Assembly: GCA_021803845.1 (NCBI GenBank)
Contig: JAJZLA010000121.1
Coordinates: 1-5,805 of the forward strand
Length of the DNA: 5,805 nucleotides
Direction: 5' to 3'
Origin: a bacterium
GTDB lineage: Bacteria; SZUA-79; Acidulodesulfobacterales; Acidulodesulfobacteraceae
Positions 5,805-5,805 of the stretch are shown one piece after another. The notes beneath the pieces are model-generated. The model saw only the letters and a list, made by a program, of their open reading frames with translations. It did not search any database and had not been told where the DNA came from. How positions within the stretch are numbered: position 1 is the stretch's first letter; the number at the start of each line of letters is the position of its first letter. Made by a program: the position numbers and the translations under genes.

Positions 5805-5805
5805 A

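Overview
The window is an AT-rich stretch of bacterial chromosome in which every supported gene lies on the minus strand, so transcription runs from right to left. The MCE/Mla-type ABC transporter implies a Gram-negative, outer-membrane-bearing bacterium. SelA implies that it makes selenocysteine. The permease-ATPase-MCE gene order and the long MlaD tail would fit a Desulfobacterota-like (former deltaproteobacterial) lineage. That placement is an inference from gene content and low GC and was not tested.

Right to left on the minus strand: the C-terminal end of a multi-TM transporter of the EamA/DMT or SMR type (5685-5804, cut by the window edge); recO, a recombination mediator (4844-5641); selA, selenocysteine synthase (3378-4817); an intergenic region of about 230 bp with a probable selA terminator, an extended -10 promoter and a 20-codon ORF; a stand-alone HNH endonuclease (2549-3148); mlaE permease (1692-2480); a 140-bp gap with a good sigma70-type promoter; mlaF ATPase (808-1551); and mlaD, the MCE substrate-binding subunit (1-780, continuing past the left edge).

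The transporter-recO-selA group is tightly spaced (43 and 26 nt gaps) and looks like one transcript ending at the hairpin near 3345-3361. The HNH gene then starts its own unit, possibly reading into mlaE. mlaE, mlaF and mlaD encode the inner-membrane core of a phospholipid transport complex: MlaE is the permease dimer, MlaF drives it with ATP, and MlaD is the periplasmic ring. The periplasmic and outer-membrane partners (MlaC, MlaB, MlaA) are not in the window.

I found no clearly new multi-gene system. The points most worth a second look are the HNH leader with its short ORF, the near absence of Shine-Dalgarno sequences (only recO has a strong one), the mlaE-mlaF separation with an internal promoter, and the long helical tail of MlaD. 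No CRISPR array, insertion sequence, tRNA or rRNA was seen, and no gap without a gene exceeds 300 bases.
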